Positions 14,101 to 25,502 of a DNA stretch of 64,000 nucleotides are shown here, in pieces. The notes below the pieces were generated by a model that was not told the DNA's origin, made no database searches, and saw nothing but the letters and a program-made list of their open reading frames with translations. Both the position numbers and the translations under genes were made by a program. Numbering within the stretch: position 1 is the stretch's first letter; each line of letters starts with the position of its first letter. The DNA lies in the NCBI RefSeq assembly GCF_014805625.2, contig NW_023998423.1, positions 16,146,545-16,210,544 of the forward strand. The letters are read 5' to 3'. Origin of the DNA: Glossina fuscipes. Taxonomy: Eukaryota; Arthropoda; Insecta; Diptera; Glossinidae.

Positions 14101-15893
14101 GTCATAGATCGCTGATCCATAAATATACGTCGACGCTTGATAAGTGTAAGTCATTTGAAGAATAGTGCAGTTAGCATGAGATATTCAAAGACCTTCCATC
14201 TAATATAAGAATAAAAGTTTTAGCACAGTTTAGGTCAAAACGATTGGAATTTTCGATTTCGGGCAATTATGCAAAGTTCGGATACTAACATCACCAGGGT
14301 GAAAATAAAGAATTGAAAACATTGCTTGAGATTATAATTATGATTTAAATAGAAAGACAGGCGTAAAGCGGATTCTATACTGAATCCGGGCTAAGATCAA
14401 CTATATATTCTTGCTAAGATCGTCTATGATAATTAGATTTTTTTAATTCATGCTCGTTAAGTACATATACAGATATATATATATAGGCATATGCGCCTTA
14501 AACCGACTTCATATATGTATATATATATATATTAAATTTAATATACCGCACGGCTTGGATATAAAATGAGGTAGAGTTTTTTTTTGTTTTTTTTTTTAAT
14601 TTTTCTTTTCTATAAAAATAGAGACAGACCCAAGGAAAATATATCACTACGTTGAAAAGATTAACACTCATTGTAAACTATACATATACACGCCTCTTTG
14701 CATAGCATGCACTTAAATATTCATATCATTTCCTATATACATGCGTGTATGACATGCCGGCTTGCATGCATTCACAGCCAGAAGTGAATCACTTAAATTA
14801 TATGTAATTATGCAAAGAGTCATTAAATGACATGATAAAGACTTTTTTGTTTTTCTTTTCTTTTTTTTTTTTTCATAGTTTTACTATCGTTTTCTTCTTT
14901 CATAAAAAAAATTTTTTATTATTTGAAACAGTAATGCTGACAACTATTATTAAAGCTTTGACTATGTATATCCATATGGTCATAAAATTTGATATTAAGA
15001 AAATGTCTCATAATTTAAAAGAAATATTTCAACTTATTGGAGGGGAAGGGTGAGAATATTTTATGATTTATTAAATGAAAATCACACATAAAAATAAATA
15101 GACAATTTATTAAACGGCTTTAAATTTATTTTAATGAAGACATTTTGGACACAATTGCAAACATCAATCTGATAAAATGCGGTGTTTGCAGTAATTAAAT
15201 AAAATTCATGACAAATGTTTAATATATTGACATATGCTTAAAATTCATTTGAAAAGAAAAACATCTTTCTTCTAACATCATTGACGAAATTGAAAATGCT
15301 ATAAATTACTTACGTAATTTTTTCAAAAAATTTCAACATTTTCCACTCTTAACATATTTCGACTCATGCTATAGCAGAGATCGATCTGAACGAAGACGTT
15401 TAAAATTCCTTCAGCTTGAAATCGTTCGTTGCCAATCCAATCCACAACAGCTTTATGCAATTATTTATTATTTTAGAGAATCCAAGATTCGTTCTAAGCC
15501 GAGTGTAGTTTACTTGCTGGGTAGAAATTTAATGTGCAATTATTACGACATATACTATATGTATTTGTGTTCATAACACATACAAAATTTGTACTATATT
15601 TAGTGTATTCTATGATACGAGTTTATGATAATAAACTCTTTGACATAATTAAAGCAATATTCTCACTAATGAATGCATTTAATGAAGAATTGGTTGCCAT
15701 TGACAGACACATGTGATTGCTTGAAACATTCATTTATCGTCTTCACTTAGTTCAAGGCAAAGGTAACTAAGGGATTTGTTTAGATTCTATTTATCATTTA
15801 ATCAAATATGGATATAAGAAAGACTTTCTCGATTATATCAATGTATGTATATATCTCTGAGGAGAATATTCTTTACGCAATTTAATAAACGAG
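11116..15893. other. Gene-free AT-rich DNA
   Basis: No gene was recognised. Open frames are short and without family resemblance. Short (AT)n runs occur near 13168-13182, 14470-14484 and 14513-14532, and T-rich blocks near 14578-14600 and 14855-14875. Slightly more GC-rich stretches (for example 13300-14180) show no readable domain in any frame and could be old, unrecognisable repeats. Confidence 0.6.
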
Positions 15894-16255
15894 ATTCCAC
15901 CCTATATCGGGGGTACAAAAGTACATTAAGTTTGTGCAGATGTGTGCAACACCCACAAGGGCTTGGAATAGACCGACCCACTTTATTATACCGATTGATT
16001 TAAAATCACTCCCTGAATCGATTTGGGCTAGTCTGCCTCTCAACCTGGCTTGTTTCCCTACGTTCAACCTACGGGAAACTGTTTTTGAGATATTGCGATA
16101 AAATTTGATACGTTAACGTATTTTGACCTAGGCACGTACACTCTTGGAAATGGTTTGAATCGAATCGTTTTCTCGACCACTTCCCATATAACGCCTTGTT
16201 TGAACAGCCGTTATACGAATAACTGTAGGGTTACGTAGAGTATTTAGTGGTAGAA
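15894..16255 (+). repeat. Dispersed repeat family A, near-complete copy
   Basis: This is one of the most complete copies of a family seen on both strands of this window. In order it has: a start motif (attccacccta ... GTACATTAAGTTTGTG), a GTGTGCAAC segment, a CCCTGAATCGATTTGGGC segment, a diverged GTCTG core, a 'TTTTTGAGATATTG' segment, ACGTATTTTGACC, and a segment with TTTCTCGACCACTTCCCATA followed by GAATAACTGTAGGG. The reverse complement of 25503-25812 matches it block by block. There is no ORF, and it is likely non-autonomous. The GTCC/GTCT core resembles that of DINE-1/Helentron-type elements of flies, but the family name is a guess. Confidence 0.75.
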
Positions 16256-18148
16256 TACATGACACCCTACATAAAATCATTAAATCATCGTTTTTGAAGC
16301 TATTTACGAACAAACCCAGTGTATAATATGTTCAATCGAAGGCAACGCTGGTCAGGGCGAGAACTAACGAAGGAGAAAGAGAGATCAGTAGAATTCAATG
16401 CTCGCAAATTTCCCTGGGCAGGTTTCGCAATATATGGCTAAGCGTTGTCATGCTTTATACTAACGGTTGACTTGTTTACATTAGTTGTTTTTCCACTTCA
16501 TCTTGGTTTGGTGCACTCGTAATTTTGATTTTTTTTTTTAGTCGTTGATGCACTAGGAACATTGCTCACCCTGTCTGAGTATTTCGTTTGGGATTTCACT
16601 TGAATTTCATCATCAGTTTTATCACTTCGGAGCGGCTTTATTTGTTGCAATCTTTCACTCCGGCTTTTCTCGTCTTTTACTAAAGATTTCCGTGCGGAGA
16701 AGCACTGTTACAATTTCCCGTGTTTCGAAGCCAAGCAAAAAAAAAACCAATTTTGGAAGTGATGTTGAATCAGTCGGTGTAAGACGAAGAGACGAGCCTT
16801 TCTTAAGGTTTTTTAAGTTAACACGTATATCTGCACAAACTTGCCCTTACTCAACATTTGTGTGGTATATGAGGCGAACTAAGTTCATGCTCAGACATTT
16901 TTAAAAAGAAAGAAATACTTCACTTGATTAAAATTATTATTTGTAGAAGAGATTCAATTTGTATACTAAACATTTTCTGTTTCGAGTTCTCTGGTTGGCA
17001 AAGAGTAATGTTTTGTGCGCTAAACACTTTCGGTCGGTCGGCAAACTTCTGCAGCACAACAAGGCACTGTCTGGTAAGCACGAGCCACATATCTGTTCTG
17101 CCCCATTTAGCCTTGCTTTGGTCTGACGCAGGAAATATAAAAATTACACACAATTAAAATGTTGATGGTCTTCACTTGTATCTCTGTGGATATTTTAAAG
17201 GATATTTCATCGCTTTAGTTTCTTTATTTAAAGCGATGCAAAGACTTTTCTACTTTTCTACTTTTCTTTCACATTTATCATATGAATTGTCAAAGTTCAT
17301 GCAAGTAATTTGTAACTCGGTGACGCTTATGAATGATTTGTATGGTATATGGAAACAGTTTTCGCGTCGCTACATCGCTGCATCGCTTATCGATTCGCTA
17401 CTCATGCTACACTCACAGATTTACATCATCGGGTCTCTTACGCATGAATTCGCATTCTGCAAACGTAATAACCGAACTTATGCACTTGTTCAACATGTTT
17501 GCGATGCAAAGCATAAAAAGAAGTTCAAAGAGTTCATTTGTATAAATTCATCACTTGTTCGTCTTAGTGCTTACACTACAAAAAAGCATGTCATAGAGTA
17601 ATTGATTTTTTTTTTTTTTGCGTTGACCATGAAACGGTTACATATGTATATATATATGTACGTACATAAATATATATTAATTTTCTTTTTACACGAATTT
17701 TTTTACACTAAATTTAATTTAACACGGAATAAAAAGAAAAACTTCTCTTTTTACCCGAATTGTTTTGTTTTCACACGATTTTCAATACTCTACGAATTCC
17801 TTTCAATTAATTTTTCTAATGAATTTTTTTCGTTTTGATATTTGAATTAACTTTTTCATTCTCATTCCGCATTGTTTATTAAGTTATGTTAACTGATTTA
17901 TATTTTATAATATATCTAATAAGCTAAAATTTGTAAGCGCGATATAAACTCTTAAGTGAAGTCTAGTAAGATTTTTTAATATTGGTTATTGTACAGTTCG
18001 GTTGCTTTGTTGCTTTGTTACGACTGGAACCAATTTACCATTTTCCCACATAGCCAATAACTTTTTTTGTACGAATCTTTTTGGAAAGAATCTATCGTGT
18101 AATAAGAGAATTTGGAGCACGTGACCCCATAAGTTCGTGGGAGGACAT
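16256..18148. other. Gene-free DNA; one chance-length ORF
   Basis: No gene is supported. A 122-codon frame from an ATG at 17236 to a stop at 17601 is among the longest in the window. It has no recognisable domain, and frames of this length are expected by chance in 64 kb of AT-rich DNA. Near 18123-18140 a short stretch 'TGACCCCATAAGTTCGTG' resembles some mariner terminal ends and lies directly left of the fold-back element. Confidence 0.55.
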
Positions 18149-18292
18149 ATGGTATTCCGAGCGCTAGTTTACAAGTTAGAGGTGTGTTAGTGACGGTACT
18201 TTTATTTTTTGTAAAACGATGGAAAAATCTGAATTTCATGTGAAGCGTCACTAACACGACTATAACTTGTAAGCTAGCAGTCGGAATATCAT
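18149..18292 (+). mobile_element. Fold-back mariner-derived MITE
   Basis: Two 47-bp arms, 18149-18195 and 18246-18292, are imperfect inverted repeats (about 40 of 47 positions pair). They flank a 50-bp loop. The loop contains ATGGAAAAATCTGAATTTCA, which reads Met-Glu-Lys-Ser-Glu-Phe, the kind of N-terminus found in some insect mariner transposases. It then runs straight into the right arm. This looks like an internal deletion derivative that keeps both ends and the first few codons of a mariner, that is, a non-autonomous MITE. A minus-strand open frame crossing the element is incidental. The match to a transposase N-terminus is from family knowledge and is short, so it needs a search. Confidence 0.6.
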
Positions 18293-18337
18293 GAAATACT
18301 GACACATATCGTTTCAAGGTTTCAAGATATATATATA

Positions 18338-18410
18338 TTAGTTTGGGGAAAAAGAAATCCATTATTTGTTCGGTAGATGGCTGCACTGATAGATTTCTCG
18401 TAAAGTATAC
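18338..18410 (+). mobile_element. Orphan mariner-like terminal end
   Basis: The sequence TTAGTTTGGGGAAAAAGAAA followed by TCGGTAGATGGC has the form of the inverted-repeat end of a mariner-type transposon (a TTAGGTTGGGGAAAAAG-like start). It is preceded by an (AT)n run and breaks off into another AT repeat at about 18410. No partner end or transposase in matching orientation was found directly beside it. It is a truncated end of an element different from the fold-back MITE. Confidence 0.45.
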
Positions 18411-18509
18411 ATATATATATATATAATATATATATTAAATATATATAACACAAGATGTAGATATATATATATATATGTATGTTATTGGACAGTGTGTTAT
18501 ATATATGCA

Positions 18510-19011
18510 TAGGTCAGAGAAAAAGTCTTCGCGGGTTTTTCCGCATGTTTATATGTGATTGCCTCAAAAGCACATGTGCTTAAAAGGTGACATTTCAGCT
18601 TACATTTTTTGTGCAGATAGTTTCCTAATTCCTTGCTCATGTAAAAAGTTATATTAATTTGAAAAACAGCGAACGACCTGAAAACATACGCCATCTAAAG
18701 CTTTTTTTCTGCAATAAAGCTAAAAACCCTGCAAAAACAAAAAAAAAAAAATGGTGAGATGTACGGTAAGAATGCTATGGATCAACGACCAAAGGACCTA
18801 CGAGTTATTTGCTCGATTCCATTCCGAAAAGTTCAATGTTAAGGATGCACCTCACTCTAGACGGTCAGTAACTGAAAAAGTCAGTAAAGTAAGAGCGGCA
18901 CGTAAGCTGTCAAGAAATAATTGAGGCATTAAACATCTTCTACATGGCCGTTTGGAAACATTTGAAAAGAGCAGGCTACAAAACGGAGTCCGAAAATCGC
19001 TGAAAAAACCC
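18510..19011 (+). pseudogene. Truncated mariner element with N-terminal transposase remnant
   Basis: The left part begins with TAGGTCAGAGAAAAAGTCTT at 18510, a mariner-like terminal sequence. An ATG at 18751 opens a 57-codon frame that ends at a TGA (18922-18924). Its segment 'ELFARFHSEKFNVKDAPHSR' followed by RSVTEK matches the pattern W-F-x-R-F-x-S-G-x-F-x-x-K-D-x-P-R-S-G-R-P of mariner transposases (the linker around the second helix-turn-helix). After the stop, in another frame, 'HLKRAGYK' (about 18959-18982) matches the next conserved block. The remnant then ends at an AT repeat near 19030. The catalytic domain is absent, so it cannot be active. Confidence is good for the family and low for the exact ends. 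Confidence 0.7.
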
Positions 19012-19019
19012 CAAATACT

Positions 19020-19666
19020 TTCTATATGATTCCTTATATATATATAAATATATATATCCCGGGTACAGTTTGTATATAATACGTATGTTTCCTTTGCAGC
19101 GATTATAAACTATTTATATGTATGTATGCAGTTATCTATAGGTACATGTGTGTATATAAATGCGTATATATATGTATGGATGTATACACTTGTGTATATA
19201 AATAATGTATAATTTTTGTTATTCTCAGCTATTTTGAATGAATCAAGTTTCAAAAATATTTATTGAAAAAAACATAAAAACTAAGATAAACTAAATTTAA
19301 TTTGTTTGGTTTCAAATACATATTTATATTAAAAACAATATAAATTTTGCAAACACAACATATAAACAATTTATAATTTTAAACTTTTAATGTTTCTCAT
19401 AATGCTTTGTTTAAGAAGATGATGACGATGGTAATGATGATGATATAAATGGTGGCAATTATTGTTTTTGCTGTTATTGCTAATGCAATAAGTAAACATA
19501 TATATGAAACAACTTGTATTCATCTGAGCATATGTTCGTAATGTTACAATAATTCATATTAAATTCAGATGCAAACACTTGTACACATTTGTGTGTGTGT
19601 GTGCGTATGTGTGTGTGTGTATGTATGCTTGTATTTATTTATATATGTATGGATAACATACATAAG

Positions 19667-19710
<44 letters not shown>

Positions 19711-20221
19711 TAATATGTAAATGTAAATTTATATGCATTTATCAACTCTACAGCATCACTTAGCCACTGTTGAATGTTAATTAACCAGAATAACATTTGC
19801 TTGACATACGTATCATGATAACAATAAAATTATCATCATCCCAACATATATATATATATATATAACATGAAAAAAAAAACACTCTCTCATTATTTATAAA
19901 AAACAAAAAAAAAACAAAAAGAAAAAAAAAAAAAAAAAAAAGGAGAAAAATAATACAATTAATTGTAAATACTGCAACCTCGCAAATGTGTGTACATAGC
20001 TTATGACTTTTATGCATTTATATGAGGATCAATGTTATGAAATAAATCTTAACATGTGTGCATGGCATGGCAAGAGGAAAAGTATTTGTAATCATATTAA
20101 AGTACGCATTCCAACTAAAAACAAAAATTGGTAAGTTTGATCGATTACGGATATTGAAGTACACGTCTCAGTACGCGAGTGTACGCGTGTGTATGTGTGT
20201 GTATGTGTGTGTGTGTGTGTT
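19020..20221. repeat. AT-rich block with (AT)n, (TG)n and A-rich arrays
   Basis: A concentration of simple repeats: TATG/TGTA-rich DNA from 19120, a (TG)n run at about 19591-19621, (TA)n at 19672-19708, (TA)n at 19846-19864, an A-rich tract at 19898-19950 with an A20 run, and (TG)n at about 20178-20221. No gene was seen. Confidence 0.8.
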
Positions 20222-23135
20222 AAGTGCATACAAATATGTACGCTATTACACGTTGTTTACTCACGTAATTAATGATAGAATAGCTCAGTTGACTGCTGTA
20301 ATTAATCTTCAATTCGGCTAAATACAAATAATGTGAAGTATACGCCCCGTGCTGCATAATAACAAAAGCGAGCGCAGTAGCAGAGTACAAACTTCCGACG
20401 GCACGTATACGTTTACAATTTAAAGTGATGTGTGCTTTTGTTATGAAAAACAATATGCACCACAAACTTACGCGCTTACCTATGATACTCTTTATCCTTT
20501 GATTGCATTGAAGGATTGCTGGCAATGGCTGGCCAGATACGAGTGCGCTTATTTTTTTTTTTTTTTTTTGCGCAAATTTCATCGAAATGAAATTTTCCAA
20601 TTCATTTCATAATTTCATTTGGTGTACATATTGCCGATGTATGCCATTATTTAGAAACTATCCTCTTGTTGTCGGTGTGAAATTTTAAATTTAAATATTT
20701 AAAATTTAAATTTTTCTTATAAATTTTTTCTCCTCCTTTTTCACAATCTTTGCTATGATTGCGATATTGCTTCAGTATTACTTTCTTAAAATTGCTTAAA
20801 AGCTTTCAAAAGCTATAACGAAAAAATCCAATAAATACTTTTTATGATATTTTATTAATAGTATACCTACCTACAGTTTCAGAAATTGAAGGTATGTTCA
20901 AGTTATGAACTCATACGCTACGCTCTCTCTCTCTCTCTCGCTTGAGTTTTATCTGCCAGCAAAACATACTTACATGAGACTATCGACAGAATTGCGTCTA
21001 TTTTTGGAGAACGGTCGCTTTATCGCTTATTCCTCTGTCTGTTCACTGGGCCCGGTAGCTACGCCTGCCTGCAGACTGGTATACCCATTACCATGCAAGA
21101 ATGCCTGCTGTTCGTGTGTTCCTCAATCTATTTGTTTTCTGGGGTATTCCCAATTTATATCCCTCTACCCGTGTCGATACTTAACCCTATTAGCTTGCCC
21201 CTAAGCACTTTAATAGCTTACACGTTTGTCCATTTAACTTTTTTCTGTCCTTGCCCGACACCTTGACTTTGTGTCCACTGTTTTATTTGTAGGTCTACAC
21301 CTTTGTTAATTAATTGTGCCTTCTATCCGTAGATAACTACTTTCCGCGTGAAGGCCCGCCTTTGCTCGCGGACTCGGCGTTTATAGCAACTGACATAAAA
21401 ACGCGACTTTGGCATTAGTCCGTTTAGCTTAAAATTTTCAGCTCCTCAAAAACTGCATCCACTTCCCGAGAATGAAGTGAACTTCAATATTTTCATATCA
21501 GAATAATGAATTGTGGTAAGAAAAAATGAAAAATTTGATCCAAATATCTTTCAAGGCCGCTTAAGAGATATTTGACGGCCCGTTGATATATCGTCAAGTA
21601 AGAAAAAAAAGTTAACAAAGACATGCATTCACCTGAGGCAATGTGCATCCATTTTTCGCCTTTTACCGAATAAAACTTTCTTACGCTTTTTTCAACCAGA
21701 TTAAAAGAGTTTTTATGGGCGTTTATGTTTTTTTTATGAAAGCATAAAAAATGCAGTATTAACCTGTCGCACATAAAAGCTTGATGGAATGTAAAGGAGT
21801 GCGAGACGCGAATAGTGTAACCTTTTTAAATTTAAAAACTGTTGAAAGCCAGTGGTTAGTTCTGAACTTCAAATTTGTATTGACACTTCTCGTTGATTGG
21901 TTTTTTTCCGTAAATTTGAATCAACGTCATTGCATGTATTTTTATTAAATCAATGTTAACGTTGAAATTCCATCATACAGTGAAGCACCAAATTAAAGGT
22001 ACAACTGAGACAACGTAGAATATGATTGAAATCTGTTCATCTTAATATTGATTTCAAGCAAAATTGTAAGGAGCCGTTTTCTTATTCAAATTGCGGCCAG
22101 TGAATTATTCAGGATTAGAGCTACATCGAAATCTTTATGCAGACAAAGGTATAATTTTAAAATATTTTAAATCGTCATCTGTTTTTCTTACTAAAGTTTG
22201 AGACATTTCTTGATGGTCACGGATACGTAGTAACTTCATGCTACTCTTCTCGTGTTCATGCATTCCCATTCCCTCTCATTCATTTCTGTCATTTCAAAAT
22301 ATAATTTGAAAAATTTAATGAGATGCATAAATACCAAGCCCTAGGGAGAGAGAGAGAGAAAGAGAGAGAGAGAGATAGAGCCAATGATGCTATAATAATA
22401 ATCATTTTTATTCTACTTCATATATCCGAAGCTAGTCTTTTTTGTATTCATACTCTCTCTACTTATCTTGCCATTTGCTAAGGATATTACAACATTTTTA
22501 TGGATCACTGTACCTTTCATATACACCGATTTTAATTGAATTAATTAGTATACTACAGTGTTATCGCATTACTTTATGTTAAAATGGCGATATAATGTAG
22601 TAATAAAAATCATTAATTAAAATATTTATGTGTACGATGTGTTTTTCAGCTGGCGTTAACCAATCCATCGCATGTAGAAAAATCGTAAAAAAAATTAATA
22701 TAAAATCAAAAGCAACACAAAAGGAGAATGCATGCGTACAATCCGTTCGATTTTCAATCTATCGATTCGTATTTCATATGGCTAAATGGATATCTACACA
22801 TACACATACATACGCACATTATGTATGTATATTTATAAATACATTAAAGCATTCTTGCGCTTCTTGCCTTCACTTTAAGCTCAAAAAACAGACCGCTTCT
22901 TATGGGTTATAATATCCGTGATAAGAGCATATAAACTCTTTGCGGATGTAAACAAATAGTCTCATCCCATTTCTGGAATTTCTTCCCCAGCATACTAACA
23001 ACGCGTAATTTCAGTCATTAATATATAGTGATGTCCATTTCATTCCTGCTCGGATTGAAATTTGGATCCATTCGTTTTTTTCAATACATTATTTGGACCC
23101 TAGCATCGTCGGTAGAATACAACATCATTCGAACA
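20222..23135. other. Gene-free DNA with scattered simple repeats
   Basis: Nothing coding is supported. It contains a T18 run (20552-20569), an AT palindromic patch built of AAATTT/TTTAAA units at about 20680-20713, a (CT)n array at 20923-20939 and a (GA)n array at 22345-22380. The short frames at 20220-20600 and 20905-21204 have no recognisable domain. Confidence 0.6.
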
Positions 23136-23163
23136 CCCCCCCCCCCCCCCCGGGGCGGGGGGG
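23136..23163. repeat. C16 / G4-C-G7 homopolymer inverted repeat
   Basis: Sixteen C residues are followed immediately by GGGG, one C and seven G. In AT-rich DNA this is a striking GC-only block. It can fold as a hairpin, and the C run is a G16 run on the minus strand. It may also mark an assembly or cloning weak point. Confidence 0.85.
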
Positions 23164-23399
23164 AGATATGCATCCTTTCAAGATCGTTTTCGACGACTTG
23201 CCTGAACTTAGCGAGCAATACTTCGACCATAACATAACGGATGTTCGGATGGTTTCAGAGCATCAAGAGCCCAAAGCTTGTTCGCATAAATCCCATGTTT
23301 TCTAAAAGAGGCAATTACACGTCCGGGAAATTTCTCACAAAATAGCGTCATAACACGACGTGTTGTGCGGCACATATCTCCAGCATTTATATCTTGCAT
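23164..23399 (-). pseudogene. Possible transposon N-terminal helix-turn-helix fragment
   Basis: A 63-codon minus-strand frame (stop end 23208, ATG end 23399) contains 'CRTTRRVMTLFCEKFPGR' followed by V-I-A-S-F-R-K-H-G. This resembles the pattern 'G-N-x-R-x-A-x-R-x-Y-x-x-R-F-P-x-R' of the DNA-binding N-terminus of certain insect transposon-encoded proteins. In a neighbouring minus frame (about 23164-23230) there follows 'FRQVVENDLERMH', which could continue the same protein after a frameshift. No catalytic part was seen. The block is more GC-rich than its surroundings and abuts the C/G hairpin. The call rests on pattern memory only and may be wrong. Confidence 0.3.
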
Positions 23400-23601
23400 T
23401 TCACACCAAAAAAAAAGTTGGTTATCATGCGGCTATAGCGATCGCAAAGGACGATTTGCCTTACACCCCGCTCCATTACCTCTTATGCCAATTTTTGAAA
23501 ATGCAACCCTGTTTCGACAGTTACTTGTGAATTTTCACTGCCAAAGATGAACGTCATCAGACACACCCGCCTTTCATTGCATGGATTATCTTATTTTCAA
23601 C

Positions 23602-23755
23602 ACTGACATATTTTGGCGCAAAAACGAATGGTATTGAAAAATCCTTCGGATCGGACCACTTTTTCAATTATTTCCCATGTAAGGTCGTTGCATGAGTAAG
23701 TCTAGGGAGATGTACGGTACGGTATTTAATGGTGGCCGGTGTGGTGATTTTACTT
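23602..23755 (+). repeat. Partial copy of dispersed repeat family A
   Basis: This is the right half of family A: ACATATTTTGGCGCAAAAAC, then ATCGGACCACTTTTTCAATT, and an end with GTATTTAATGGTGGCC. It aligns directly with 34890-35033 (ACGTATTTTGGCCCAAAGAC; TCGGAACATTTTTTCGAC; GTATTTGATGATGATGGGCC). The left half with the GTCC core is missing. Confidence 0.65.
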
Positions 23756-25296
23756 ATTTAAAAATTAATTTACAAAAAAAAGGAAAAAGAGTATGTAAAA
23801 TCTGACGTGTCTCTGTAACGCAATTAAAAAAAAAAAAAAAAAACAAGAATAAATTCACACGTAAACATTTTAATGCTTTCCATCAAAGACTTTTGTTATG
23901 TGATAATATTAAAATCACTAACTAATAACATCATACATATTACACTGGCCATCATCGTCTGCATTTGAGTATATGTATAGAGTAACTGAAATATTTAATG
24001 ACTTTCTATATAATTATACGCACTTAACATATACACGCACCAAATAAACCGCATTTCACCGCTTGAAACAAAAATTAAAATAATAAATTATGTAAAATTT
24101 TTGCATTATATTTACCACAATGCACAATACACAGGACAAATACGATTCATTCATATACGGAATGAAAGCAATAAAGGGTTTAAATGGTTTTGCAATCACT
24201 TTCTATTCGTATAAATTGGTTCATAATAATGCTTCAGGATGGTTTCTAATATAGCTTTACTTTGATAATTAACTTTTAAAATTTTAATTTCAATTTTGCT
24301 TTTATTTCTTTTTGGTCATCTCTTGTAACAAAAAAAAAAAAAAAAAAAAAAATTTTTTAAAAAAATTTTTATTTTTTTTAAATAAAAAAAAAAAAAATAA
24401 AAATAAAAATTTTTTTAAATTTATTTTATTAACAGCGAAATTTATTGCTTTCATTTAGAATGCAGAAAAAAAAAAAATGTTCTCTCTTGCTTTGTAAAAT
24501 GAAAACATTTCACAATAAATGAATAAGCGAACAAAGTGAAAGGAAAATAAAATAGCGGCAATAAAATGTTGAAAGGAAAATGCAAAAAACAAAAAAACCA
24601 AGAGAGCTAATGTTTGTGTGTGGGAAAATGTTTTCAAGCATGAAGAAATACATAAAAAACGAGAAAAACAAACAAAATATCATAAAAAAAAAAAAAAATG
24701 GATCAACTGTTTATAGCGAGTGGAAACTTTAATAAATATCAGGTAAAACTCTTCACGTTCATTGCGGAGAGGCGTTGAGGCCGAAAATTAAACAAAAGAA
24801 AAACAAAATTGGGGAGAATCACATACGCGTAGGTATATATATATGCAAACATACGCTAATTGTATTAATTGAGTTGAGCTTTGTACGCGCAAATAGTAAA
24901 AACTAAAGCTTACAACATATTTCATTAACATTTGCTCAAGTGTCTTCAAAATGCTTTTGCATTCATTTAATGCAGAAAATATATAATATGATATTTAATT
25001 ATAACTTTCCTCTTAAATTGCAAAAAAAAATAAATAAAAAAATAAATATAAAAAGCATTTTTATTAATCAAAACAAAAGCGTTATGTCTTAGCACAACCG
25101 AGTGATGGAGCAATATTTTACAATCATATAAAATCTACTGTTTTTCGGTCTATTTCAAATAGATTACTATATCGGAAATGAATTTTATTATATTTTCATT
25201 CTCTAGCCAAGGTTGAAGGTATTATTAATTACTTGAAAGCTTTGCAACATCTAAAATAAAGCTTCGCTTTCCCTACAAAGTGCATAAATTCTAGAT
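23756..25296. other. Gene-free DNA
   Basis: No gene was recognised. The stretch contains A18 at about 23826-23843, the A/T homopolymer block listed separately, and A-rich DNA at 24680-24700 and 25020-25050. Short minus-strand frames near 24455-24637 are low complexity. Confidence 0.65.
24330..24433. repeat. Alternating A and T homopolymer block
   Basis: About 100 bases made only of A and T runs: A23 first, then T6, A7, T5 and so on, ending in TTTTTTTAAATTTATTTTATT. The runs are mutually complementary and can form several hairpins. Such blocks are also prone to polymerase slippage and assembly error. Confidence 0.85.
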
Positions 25297-25470
25297 TGGC
25301 ATGTCTGTCCGTAAGAGCGAATGTGTGCGCAAAAGTCACTCGATATCGACTTAAAATTTGCATAAACATTACAAGTCTTCTTACGCGGACTGGCATCGAT
25401 TAGATATAAAATCGGTCGTAGAATACACCCACGTTACGAAATAGACCGGAAACACATCTGTTTCCAAAGG
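25297..25470 (+). repeat. Family A copy, central part
   Basis: It reads CATGTCTGTCCGTAAGAGCG and then 'CGACTTAAAATTTGCATAAA' and 'GCGGACTGGCATCG'. The composite repeat at 42465-42680 has the same order of blocks: CATGTCCGTCTGTCC, CGACTTGAAATGCGGCAGAA, GCGGGCTGGCATTG, and both end in 'TGTTTC..CAAAGG'. There is no ORF. It is followed at once by an oppositely oriented family A copy. Confidence 0.7.
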
Positions 25471-25502
25471 CAAAAAAAAAAAGAAAAAGTAAAAACACTA
25501 TA

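Noticed and set aside
17176..17601. 141-codon plus-strand open frame (122 codons from ATG at 17236)
   Set aside because: No recognisable domain and a Ser/Leu/Phe/Lys-rich translation. With roughly one-third GC, about 7% of codons are stops, so a frame of this length somewhere in 64 kb on six frames is not surprising.
18018..18386. 122-codon minus-strand frame
   Set aside because: It runs through the fold-back MITE and an orphan mariner end, so its openness comes from element sequence rather than from a gene.
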